A model generated the notes under the pieces. It worked only from the letters and a program-made list of their open reading frames with translations, did not search any database and was not told the origin of the DNA. From positions 1 to 12,065 of the forward strand of contig CALJXB010000175.1 of NCBI GenBank assembly GCA_937974415.1: a stretch of 12,065 nt of DNA, written 5' to 3'. The number at the start of each line of letters is the position of its first letter. Position 1 is the stretch's first letter. The DNA is from an uncultured Kiloniellales bacterium (GTDB lineage Bacteria; Pseudomonadota; Alphaproteobacteria; Kiloniellales; JAKSDN01). Positions 1 through 6,098 of this stretch are shown here, piece by piece. A program made the position numbers and the translations under genes.

Positions 1-180
1 TTCGTCATGTTCGACACCTTTCATCAGGAGGATCTGGCGTTGCTAGCGCGGATGACCGCGGGGCTGAAGGCACGCGCCGCGCGGCCTGGCGCGCTCAGTC
101 TCTACGAAGAGCCGATCTGGCAACTGCAGCGCTATCTCTCCGGCAAGTTTCGGGACCAGGAGGGCGGGATCAGACCGTGA
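1..180 (+). CDS. Partial CDS, C-terminal tail, possibly Rieske-type oxygenase alpha subunit
   Basis: The frame is open from the window edge to TGA at 178-180 and encodes the last 59 residues of a protein that begins upstream. The segment has the pattern 'QEDLALLARMTAGL...RPGALSLYEEPIWQLQRYL'. This resembles the C-terminal helix region of ring-hydroxylating (Rieske) oxygenase alpha subunits, where an acidic QED helix is followed by a small-residue loop, a Gly-x-Leu-Ser stretch and an aromatic terminal helix. The Rieske and iron ligands would lie outside the window, so the assignment rests on this tail alone and is tentative. Its stop overlaps the GTG start of the next gene (GTGA, 177-180), so it is probably cotranscribed and translationally coupled with the XdhC-like genes. 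Confidence 0.5.
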   Translation, partial: FVMFDTFHQEDLALLARMTAGLKARAARPGALSLYEEPIWQLQRYLSGKFRDQEGGIRP

Positions 181-521
181 ACGAATCGCCCGAAGCAAAA
201 GCAACGCCAGCCGACGACGTGCTCGCAACTGCGGCGCGCTGGCAGGACCAAGGCCTAAAGGTCGCCCTGGCGACGGTCGTCGCAACCTGGGGCTCATCGC
301 CGCGACCGGCGGGCAGCCAGTTGGCGGTGGACGAGAATGGCCGCATGGTCGGCTCGGTCTCCGGCGGCTGTATCGAGGGCGCCGTGGTGCACGAGGCGCA
401 AGGCGTGATGGCGGAGGGCGGAACAAAGCTGCTCGAATACGGCGTGACCGACGAAATGGCCTGGGAGGTCGGCTTGGCCTGCGGCGGCAGCCTGCGCGTC
501 TACCTCGAGCCCTTGGACTGA
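177..521 (+). CDS. XdhC/CoxI-family protein, N-terminal-domain-only (114 aa)
   Basis: This encodes the small XdhC/CoxI domain, associated with insertion or sulfuration of the molybdenum cofactor in xanthine dehydrogenase and CO dehydrogenase family enzymes. Visible family motifs are GSSPRPAGSQLAV (about residues 39-51), GSVSGGCIEGAVV (59-71, with the conserved Cys65) and YGVTDEMAWEVGLACGG (88-104, Cys102). The protein ends where a full-length XdhC would enter its linker and Rossmann domain, and that second half is the next gene, 10 bases downstream. The GTG start overlaps the upstream TGA; an upstream GGAGGGCGGG stretch around 159-168 can serve as the ribosome binding site. The family is clear; the client enzyme is not visible here. 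Confidence 0.9.
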   Translation: MNESPEAKATPADDVLATAARWQDQGLKVALATVVATWGSSPRPAGSQLAVDENGRMVGSVSGGCIEGAVVHEAQGVMAEGGTKLLEYGVTDEMAWEVGLACGGSLRVYLEPLD

Positions 522-531
522 GACCGGTCCC

Positions 532-1266
532 ATGCAGCGCGACCTGCTCGACCGTCTCTTGAGGCTTCAGGCAGCCAAGCGCCCGGCGGCGCTGGTGACC
601 GACCTGGAAAGTGGCCGTCAGGCCCTGGTAGAAGTGGGCGAGGTGGGCGATGTGACCGGCCCCCTGGCGCTCGACGAGACGGAGGTCGCGGCCGCCGTGA
701 GTGCCATCCACGACGACCGCAGCATGCTCGAGGCCGACTCGAACCGCTTCATCCGGGTGTTCAACCCGCCGATGCGCCTCATCGTCGTGGGGGCGGTGCA
801 CATCGCCCAGCAGCTGGTGCCCCTGGCGGCCGCGGCGGGCTACGACGTGACAGTGGTGGACCCGCGCCGGGCCTGGGCCAGCGGCGAGCGCTTTCCGACC
901 GTCGTGCTGGTCGCCGAGTGGCCCGACGAGGCGCTCAGGGCCCTCGCCCCGGACCGGCGGACGGCCATCGTGACCCTGACCCACGACCCCAAGCTGGACG
1001 ATCCGGCGCTCGACGCCGCGCTCGCCTCGCCGGCCTTCTACATCGGCGCCCTGGGCAGCCGGCGGACCCAGGAGCGACGGCTCGAGCGGCTGCGCGCGCA
1101 AGGCTTCGAAGCGGCGGACCTCGCCCGCATCCACGGCCCCGTCGGCCTCGACATCGGCGCCAAGAGCCCGGCCGAAATCGCCGTCTCGATCCTCGCCGAA
1201 ATCGTCCAGGTGCGCCGCGCCCCACCGGCGGCGGCCGAGGCCAGTCAGCCCGAGGCCAGGCCGTGA
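532..1266 (+). CDS. XdhC-family protein with C-terminal Rossmann domain (244 aa)
   Basis: This is the partner half of the split XdhC. An N-terminal region of about 75 residues (including 'RPAALVTDLESGRQALVEVGE') leads into a Rossmann-like XdhC_C domain. That domain starts with RLIVVGAVHIAQQL (about 82-95) and VTVVDPRRAWA, then LTHDPKLDDPAL, YIGALGSRRTQERR (170-183) and GLDIGAKSPAEIAVSILAEIV near the C-terminus. Known XdhC proteins bind and protect the molybdenum cofactor before handing it to the apo-enzyme. The nucleotide loop reads GAVHIA, not the commoner GxGHxG/A. ATG at 532 is chosen because it sits 10 bases after the upstream stop, and the ORF ends in a 4-base overlap with the next GTG. 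It probably acts as a heterologous pair with the 114-aa protein. Confidence 0.9.
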   Translation: MQRDLLDRLLRLQAAKRPAALVTDLESGRQALVEVGEVGDVTGPLALDETEVAAAVSAIHDDRSMLEADSNRFIRVFNPPMRLIVVGAVHIAQQLVPLAAAAGYDVTVVDPRRAWASGERFPTVVLVAEWPDEALRALAPDRRTAIVTLTHDPKLDDPALDAALASPAFYIGALGSRRTQERRLERLRAQGFEAADLARIHGPVGLDIGAKSPAEIAVSILAEIVQVRRAPPAAAEASQPEARP

Positions 1267-2948
1267 TCTTCGGCGACACGCCGCTCGACCAGGCGAAAGG
1301 CGCGCTGCTCGCCCACTCGATCATGCGGCCTGGCATCGCCTTCAAGAAGGGGCGCCGCATGAGCACCACGGACATCGCCGCCCTGGCCGCCGCCGGCCTG
1401 GACAGCGTGGTGGCGGCGCGGCTCGAGCCGGGCGACGTGCACGAGGACGAGGCGGCCGAGGCCATCGCGACGGCCTTGTGCGGCCCGGGCCTGACGGCCA
1501 GCGCCGCCTTCACCGGCCGCTGCAACCTCATGGCCGCGGCCCGCGGCCTGCTCCTGGCCGACCGGGAGCGCCTCGACCGGCTCAACCGTGTGAACGAAGC
1601 GGTGACGGTCGCCACCCTGCCGCCCTACGCGACCGTGGAGGCGCGCCAGATGGCCGCCACCGTCAAAATCATCCCCTTCGCCGTCGCCGGTGCGCTGCTC
1701 GAACGCGCTCTCGCGGTTGCCCGGGACGACCAGTCGACCCTCGAAGTCGCCCCCTTCCGGCCGCGCCGGGCCGCACTGGTTCAAACCCGCCTGCCCGGCC
1801 TGAAGGCAAGCCTGCTGGACAAGACCCGGGCCGCCGTCGAGGGCCGCCTGGCCGCGCTCGATTGCCCGCTCTCGGGCGAGACGCGCTGCGGGCACCGGGC
1901 GGAGGAGATCGCCCAAGCGATCGCGGCCGCGCGGGAAGCGGGCGCGGAGATCGTGCTGGTCTCGGGCGCCTCGGCCATCGTCGACCGCCGCGACGTGGTG
2001 CCGGCCGGCATCGTGGCCGCCGGCGGCGCGATCGAACACTTCGGCATGCCGGTCGACCCGGGCAACCTCTTGCTTCTCGGGCGCCTCGAGGAGACCCCGG
2101 TGCTCGGCCTGCCCGGCTGCGCCCGCTCGCCCAAGCTGAACGGATTCGACTGGGTGCTGCAGCGCATCGTGGCGGGAGTCCCGGTGGGCCCGGCCGACGT
2201 CATGGCCATGGGCGCCGGCGGCCTCTTGAAGGAGACCGCGGCCCGACCCCTGCCCCGCGCCCAAGCGGTGGAGGAAGCGCAGGAAGCGGCACCGCGGCCG
2301 GCAAGAGCCCCAAGAATCGCCGCGGTGGTGCTGGCGGCCGGCCGTTCGACCCGCATGGGGGCGGACAACAAGCTGCTAGCGGACATCGGGGGCGAGCCCA
2401 TGGTGCGTCGCGTGCTGGGCCAGGTGTTGGCCAGCCAGGCGGTTGAAGTCGTCGTGGTCGCCGGCCACGAGGCCGACCTGATCAAAACCGCACTCGAGGA
2501 ACTGACAAGCGATGGCCGGTGCAGCCTGGTCCACAACCCGGACTTCGCGGCGGGCCTCAGCAGCTCCTTGCACCGGGGCATCGCGGCGCTCGGCGAGACC
2601 ATCGACGGCGCCCTCGTCTGCCTGGGGGACATGCCGCAGGTGACGGCTGCGGTGATCGACCGCCTGATCGCCGCCTTCTATCCCCTCGAGGGGCGGACCA
2701 TCTGCCTACCGACCTGGGCCGGCAAGCGCGGCAACCCGGTCCTCCTGGCTCGGCGCTATTTCGCCGAAGTCCAGGCGATCTCGGGCGACGTGGGCGCGCG
2801 CGCCCTGATCGGCGATTACCCGGAGGCGGTGGCCGAGGTCGCCATGGACGACCTGGCTTCGGGCTTCGGGGTGCTCGAAGACATTGACACGCCCGAGGCA
2901 CTCGAGGCCCTCGCCGCGGACGAAGACCGAGAGCCTCAAAGAGACTAG
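1263..2948 (+). CDS. Molybdopterin-binding / MobA-like nucleotidyltransferase fusion (561 aa)
   Basis: This two-domain protein belongs to molybdenum cofactor handling. Residues about 1-335 look like a molybdopterin-binding (MoeA/MogA-like) module, with KGRRMSTTDIAALAAAGLDSV near the start and a late 'VSGASAIVDRRDVVPAGI' ... 'GMPVDPGNLLLLG' ... 'VLGLPGCARSPKLNGFDWVLQRI' block. After an Ala/Pro/Arg-rich linker (about 338-350) comes an NTP_transf_3 domain: LAAGRSTRMG at 357-366, NKLL at 369-372, CLGDMPQ at 453-459 (metal-binding Asp456), GKRGNPVLL from 487, and DIDTPEAL near the end. The second domain is the MocA/MobA fold that adds CMP or GMP to molybdopterin. This architecture is known in proteobacterial databases as a molybdopterin-binding/glycosyltransferase-type fusion. 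The GTG at 1263 overlaps the XdhC stop; the frame stays open upstream to 918, but that part lies inside the preceding gene. Confidence 0.88.
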   Translation: MIFGDTPLDQAKGALLAHSIMRPGIAFKKGRRMSTTDIAALAAAGLDSVVAARLEPGDVHEDEAAEAIATALCGPGLTASAAFTGRCNLMAAARGLLLADRERLDRLNRVNEAVTVATLPPYATVEARQMAATVKIIPFAVAGALLERALAVARDDQSTLEVAPFRPRRAALVQTRLPGLKASLLDKTRAAVEGRLAALDCPLSGETRCGHRAEEIAQAIAAAREAGAEIVLVSGASAIVDRRDVVPAGIVAAGGAIEHFGMPVDPGNLLLLGRLEETPVLGLPGCARSPKLNGFDWVLQRIVAGVPVGPADVMAMGAGGLLKETAARPLPRAQAVEEAQEAAPRPARAPRIAAVVLAAGRSTRMGADNKLLADIGGEPMVRRVLGQVLASQAVEVVVVAGHEADLIKTALEELTSDGRCSLVHNPDFAAGLSSSLHRGIAALGETIDGALVCLGDMPQVTAAVIDRLIAAFYPLEGRTICLPTWAGKRGNPVLLARRYFAEVQAISGDVGARALIGDYPEAVAEVAMDDLASGFGVLEDIDTPEALEALAADEDREPQRD

Positions 2949-3010
2949 CCAGAGACTAACTAGGGTCCCTCAGAGAACAGCAGACACCGAAATCGGGGAG
3001 AATCGAAACC

Positions 3011-3490
3011 ATGGTCGCGCCTCTTCTGCTCTTGACGGCCACGCTGCTCTATGCGGGCTATAACCTGCTGATCAAGGTATCGGGCAGCCATGTGCCGGAG
3101 GACGCGACCTCCACCGTGTTGGGCGTAATCTGCCTCCAGCTGGCGGCCCTCACCACCTCGATCACCTATGCCGCTTCGCTGTTCCTGTTCAGGGGCGACC
3201 AGCATCTGCAGCTCACCACGCCGGCCTACCTCTGGGCGCTCGCCGCCGGGTTTTGCATCGGCGGCGCCGAGATCGCCTATTTCTATCTGTTCGGGGGCAT
3301 CGGCTCCATGAAGCCCATGCCGGCCAGCATCGCCATTCCCACCATCGTCAGCGGGACGATCGTGGTCACGCTGCTGATCTCTTTTGTCGTCCTGCGCGAG
3401 CCCCTGAACTGGAACCAGTGGCTCGGCAGCGGATGCATCGTGTTGGGCATTGCGCTCTTGTTCCTGAACCGCGAGGCCGCGCCGGCATGA
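3011..3490 (+). CDS. Half-size EamA/DMT-superfamily membrane transporter (159 aa)
   Basis: This is an integral membrane protein with about five hydrophobic segments (roughly residues 3-22, 35-59, 71-95, 105-128 and 134-153). That matches a single EamA repeat; most DMT exporters carry two. The 'VLREPLNWNQWLGSGCIVLGIALLFLN' type of ending is the usual end of an EamA repeat: REP(L/F)-x-x-x-Q-x-x-G followed by a final helix. A half-size protein would have to dimerise. The ATG at 3011 is preceded by CGGGGAGAA (2994-3002), a good ribosome binding site. It lies 62 bases after the molybdenum cofactor gene and overlaps the LysR gene by ATGA, so transporter and regulator are translated together. The substrate is unknown. 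Confidence 0.85.
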   Translation: MVAPLLLLTATLLYAGYNLLIKVSGSHVPEDATSTVLGVICLQLAALTTSITYAASLFLFRGDQHLQLTTPAYLWALAAGFCIGGAEIAYFYLFGGIGSMKPMPASIAIPTIVSGTIVVTLLISFVVLREPLNWNQWLGSGCIVLGIALLFLNREAAPA

Positions 3491-4482
3491 GCGCCCGGCC
3501 CAGCGCCCGGCGCGGCAGTGAGACCGCGTCGCGACGCCGCCGCAAGTCGTCCAGCGCCGAGACCCAGCCCCTGACGGGCCAGCGTTTCGCCCGCTCTCTC
3601 GACTGGAATTTGCTGAAAACGTTTCACGAGATCGTTCAGGCCGACGGCATCAGCGAAGCCGCCCGCCGGACATCGCGGAAACAGCCGGCCTTGAGCATGG
3701 CCCTGCAGCGCCTCGAGGAGCATCTGGAGACGACTCTGTGCCGGCGAGGGCCCGGCGGCTTTTCCTTGACGCACGAGGGCGAGGCCTTGGCGAGCCTGTG
3801 CGAGACGGTGTACGGCTCGGTCCAAGGCATCCCGGGCGATCTCGCCCACATGTCGTCAGAACTGCGCGGCCGAGTCCGTATTCAGCTCATCAGCAACCTC
3901 GTCGACCGGAGCATCGACCGCGCCATCGAGTCCTTTCATCGCGCCCACGGGCAGGTCGAGGTCTTCGTCAGCGTGACCACATGGGACGTCATCAAGCGCA
4001 GCATCCTGCTAAACGAGGTCGAGATCGGCATCGCGCCGGCCCAGGACAAGGATCCGCGGCTGCGCTACGAGCTTTTGTTTCAAGAGATATACCGCGCCTA
4101 CTGCGGACGCGCGCATCCGCTATTCGGCCGCACCCTCGACGATCCCAAGGCGCTCGCGGCCGAGGCCATCGTGTTGACCGGCGCCGACGAGCCGGACGAG
4201 CTGACGCGCTTTCGTATGCGCTACAACATCGGGCGCCATGTGGCCGGCCTATCGGAGCACCTGGAAGAGGCCAAGCGGCTCACCTTGCTCGGCGTCGGCG
4301 TGTGTTTTCTTCCGGAGTCCTTCGCCGCCCGTGAGGTCGCGGAGGGCAAGCTCACGCCGTTGCTGGCCCGGGGCAGGGACCCCGCCTCGGATATTTTCGT
4401 CATATCCAATCCCGACGCTCCGACCCACCGGGCGCGGGACACCCTGCTCGATCATTTCAGGCAAGCCGCCCGGCCAACCTGA
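3487..4482 (+). CDS. LysR-family transcriptional regulator (331 aa)
   Basis: The N-terminal winged helix-turn-helix spans about residues 39-98 ('LDWNLLKTFHEIVQADGISEAARR', 'QPALSMALQRLEEHL', 'GGFSLTHEGEAL'), followed by a LysR substrate-binding domain ('GRVRIQLISNLVDRSIDRAIESF', 'VEIGIAPAQDKDP', 'LLGVGVCFLPESFAAREVAEGKLTPL'). The ATG at 3487 is inside the ATGA overlap with the DMT gene. This start leaves an unusual 37-residue N-terminal extension rich in Arg and Ser (RRRRK at 16-20) ahead of the DNA-binding domain. LysR regulators usually sense a small pathway compound and bind a dyad near a neighbouring promoter. Here the only clear dyad is 42 bases downstream, in front of the ABC transporter and ureohydrolase genes, which makes that cluster the likely target. 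Confidence 0.92.
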   Translation: MSARPSARRGSETASRRRRKSSSAETQPLTGQRFARSLDWNLLKTFHEIVQADGISEAARRTSRKQPALSMALQRLEEHLETTLCRRGPGGFSLTHEGEALASLCETVYGSVQGIPGDLAHMSSELRGRVRIQLISNLVDRSIDRAIESFHRAHGQVEVFVSVTTWDVIKRSILLNEVEIGIAPAQDKDPRLRYELLFQEIYRAYCGRAHPLFGRTLDDPKALAAEAIVLTGADEPDELTRFRMRYNIGRHVAGLSEHLEEAKRLTLLGVGVCFLPESFAAREVAEGKLTPLLARGRDPASDIFVISNPDAPTHRARDTLLDHFRQAARPT

Positions 4483-4523
4483 CCGCGCCGTTGGTCGCGA
4501 TGCCAGGGCGGACCTGCGCAGAG

Positions 4524-4552
4524 TCAATTCATCAATTTCATTGATGAATTGA
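4524..4552. promoter_or_regulatory. Perfect 13+3+13 palindrome, probable LysR operator
   Basis: Arms 4524-4536 (TCAATTCATCAAT) and 4540-4552 (ATTGATGAATTGA) are exact reverse complements around a 3-base centre, in AT-rich sequence that stands out from the GC-rich surroundings. The inner core ATC-N9-GAT (4531-4545) contains a symmetric T-N11-A (4532/4544), the classic LysR-type box. No T-run follows, so it does not read as an intrinsic terminator. It is 42 bases after the LysR stop and overlaps the predicted -35 of the downstream promoter. Confidence 0.6.
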
Positions 4553-4578
4553 ATAACCATTCTGAGGCTATCCATAAT
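4549..4578 (+). promoter_or_regulatory. Putative sigma70-like promoter for the ABC transporter/ureohydrolase cluster
   Basis: A -35-like TTGAAT (4549-4554) and a -10-like CATAAT (4573-4578) are separated by 18 bases. The -10 matches the consensus at five of six positions and the -35 at four of six. The -35 lies in and just after the right arm of the palindrome, so a bound regulator would touch RNA polymerase. Initiation near 4585 would give a leader of about 160 bases before the ATG at 4745. Predicted by eye. Confidence 0.45.
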
Positions 4579-4744
4579 TCTTGTTTGTGGGCAACATGGG
4601 CTCGAGATCCGATCTTCCATCCTCGCATCCGCAACCGCCCGCGAGGGGCAAAGAGTCCTCGAATCCGGCGGAACCGGAGCCCACTGATCAATCTCGCACC
4701 AAGCGGCGACCAAAGCCCGCGCGACAATCGACAGGGAGCTGACA
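4579..4744 (+). other. Long 5' leader of the transporter cluster, possibly structured
   Basis: About 165 bases separate the predicted promoter from the binding-protein gene, with no convincing short gene. Complementary segments are present: GGGCTC (4598-4603) with GAGCCC (4677-4682) enclosing CCTCGC (4621-4626) with GCGAGG (4641-4646). These could fold as nested hairpins, though short pairings like this arise easily in GC-rich DNA. I could not match it to the guanidine-I, -II or -III riboswitch consensus. AGGGAG at 4733-4738 is the ribosome binding site for the next gene. Confidence 0.25.
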
Positions 4745-5911
4745 ATGACACTCTGGACATCGGCCCGGCGCCTGCTGGCCCCGGCGCTGCTTGCCGCCGG
4801 TTTAGCCACCGGCCAGCTGGCCATCGTGCCGCAACAAGCCATGGCCGCCGAAGAGGTAAACATCGCCATCATCTCCTTCTCGCCCTATGCCCCCTGGTAC
4901 ATCGTTCAGGAAAAGGGCTTGGCCGAGGGACTCGACATCAAGGTCCAGATCATCGAGGACATCACGGCGAAGAACGCCGGGCTTACCAGCGGCACCATTC
5001 AATGCATGTTGAACACGCTCGATTCGGTCGTGGTGGCGCGAGCCGCCGGCGTGCCCGTGAAGGTGATCGCCGTTCCAGCCATGTCCTACGGCCTGGACGA
5101 AATGGTGGTCGACAGCTCGATCCAGTCGGTCGAGGACTTCCCCGGCCGGTCCTACGGCGCCGACTACGCCTTCCTCAACCACATGTGGATGCTGCTCACC
5201 CTCAAGGATGCCGGCATCGCCTTCGATGCGCTGGACCACAAGATCATGCTGCCGCAAGACAGCGCCGCGGCCTTCGTGAGCGGCGCCCTGGACATCGACG
5301 TCAACTACAAGCCCTTCACGACCCAGTCGCTGGAACGCGACGGCTCCCACGTCCTGAAGACCAGCCTGAGCGACCGTACCTGGGAGCGCGGCCTGATCTC
5401 GGAATCGATCGCCTGCAACGAGGCCTGGCTGGCCGAAAATCCCGAGACGGCGAAGAAGCTGCTGAAGGCTTGGTTCGCCGCCGTCGACTGGTGGAAGGCC
5501 AATCCCGACGAAGGCAACGACCTGATCGCCACGGGCCTCGACTGGCCGGTCGCGGATGTGCGGCTCACGCAATACGGCGCCATCATGCTGACCCTCGACC
5601 AAAACCTGGGCGCCTTCGGCATCGGCGACGGCACGCCGGTCTGCGCGAGCGTGCCGGAGGGCGCTCCGGCGGGACCCTCGGAGCCGAGCGGATGGGGCAA
5701 GACCCTGTTCGATGGCGCGCCGGATTGCGAGGCGGGCTATCTTGCCGCGACCTGGGACCTCTTCGGGCAGGTCTATACGGAAGCCGGCGTGGTGGACACC
5801 ACGGCCTCGGCCGCCGACGGCCTCGATCCTAGCGTTCTCGACGCCCTGGCCGCCGAGGACCTGCACACCAGCCTCTCCAACAACTCTTGGATCGGCCGCG
5901 TCGGGCTGTAG
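4745..5911 (+). CDS. ABC transporter periplasmic substrate-binding protein, NitT/TauT/SsuA type (388 aa)
   Basis: This is a secreted ligand-binding protein of the NMT1/SsuA-like family that takes small nitrogen or sulfur compounds. A Sec signal peptide covers residues 1-34: RR at 8-9, a hydrophobic core at about 10-28, and the cleavage motif AMA before AEEVN. The mature part starts VNIAIISFSPYAPWYIVQEKGLAEGLDIKVQI, the usual first beta-alpha unit of this fold, and continues with TSGTIQCMLNTLDSVVVARAAGVPVKVI. A late segment between Cys300 and Cys328 could form a disulfide-closed loop. The ATG at 4745 has AGGGAG seven bases upstream. It is first in a run with permease, ATPase, ureohydrolase and nickel permease genes, so the ligand is plausibly the hydrolase substrate (guanidine or a relative). 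The family alone does not settle the ligand. Confidence 0.9.
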   Translation: MTLWTSARRLLAPALLAAGLATGQLAIVPQQAMAAEEVNIAIISFSPYAPWYIVQEKGLAEGLDIKVQIIEDITAKNAGLTSGTIQCMLNTLDSVVVARAAGVPVKVIAVPAMSYGLDEMVVDSSIQSVEDFPGRSYGADYAFLNHMWMLLTLKDAGIAFDALDHKIMLPQDSAAAFVSGALDIDVNYKPFTTQSLERDGSHVLKTSLSDRTWERGLISESIACNEAWLAENPETAKKLLKAWFAAVDWWKANPDEGNDLIATGLDWPVADVRLTQYGAIMLTLDQNLGAFGIGDGTPVCASVPEGAPAGPSEPSGWGKTLFDGAPDCEAGYLAATWDLFGQVYTEAGVVDTTASAADGLDPSVLDALAAEDLHTSLSNNSWIGRVGL

Positions 5912-5932
5912 CCTCTCGAGACCGCGTGTGGC

Positions 5933-5965
5933 GGCGGCGGCGGACCGCCGCCCCCTTCCTGGGGG
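5933..5965 (+). other. Strong intercistronic stem-loop(s) after the binding-protein gene
   Basis: GGCGGCGG (5933-5940), loop CGGA, CCGCCGCC (5945-5952) forms a perfect 8-bp all-GC stem. An overlapping CCCCC (5951-5955), TTCCT, GGGGG (5961-5965) can form a second 5-bp hairpin that partly competes with it. No U-run follows, so full termination is not expected. Stems in this position after binding-protein genes are known to protect the upstream mRNA 3' end, raising binding protein over membrane components. That role is inferred here. Confidence 0.5.
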
Positions 5966-5990
5966 ACCCGATCGCACTCGGGGGATCGCC

Positions 5991-6095
5991 ATGACGAGTC
6001 CCAGCGCAGATGAGTCCGTGATAGCCTGCGGCTGCGGTTCGGAGCACAGGAGCCGGGCATCGATCCGGCCTTCGCGGCATCAGGGGGCAACCTAA
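5991..6095 (+). CDS. Possible small ORF (34 aa), hypothetical
   Basis: ATG at 5991 follows a GGGGGA stretch (about 5980-5985) at a usable distance and opens a 34-codon frame ending in TAA at 6093-6095, three bases before the permease ATG. The peptide is Ser/Arg-rich with a CGCG Cys pair (13-15) and has no recognisable domain or membrane segment. It fills most of the 187-base gap between binding protein and permease. It could be a coupling or leader ORF for the permease, or chance; in GC-rich DNA chance is likely. Confidence 0.2.
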   Translation: MTSPSADESVIACGCGSEHRSRASIRPSRHQGAT

Positions 6096-6098
6096 GCC

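Noticed and set aside
43..2632. Long minus-strand open frames opposite the XdhC and fusion genes (for example 43-1134, 1245-2264, 1781-2632)
   Set aside because: They are Arg/Pro/Gly/Ala-rich mirror frames typical of GC-rich DNA, with no domain resemblance, and the plus-strand genes in the same place have clear family motifs.
4524..4552. The palindrome read as an intrinsic terminator of the LysR gene
   Set aside because: It is AT-rich, has only a 3-base centre and is not followed by a T-run; a promoter begins in its right arm.
4579..4744. Guanidine-I, -II or -III riboswitch upstream of the importer
   Set aside because: I looked for the conserved purine-rich and ACGR-loop elements and did not find a convincing match; kept only as an undefined leader.
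4549..5832. A 427-codon plus-strand frame overlapping the binding-protein gene
   Set aside because: Its product is Arg/Gly-rich low-complexity sequence; the frame at 4745-5911 has a signal peptide, a ribosome binding site and a recognisable fold.
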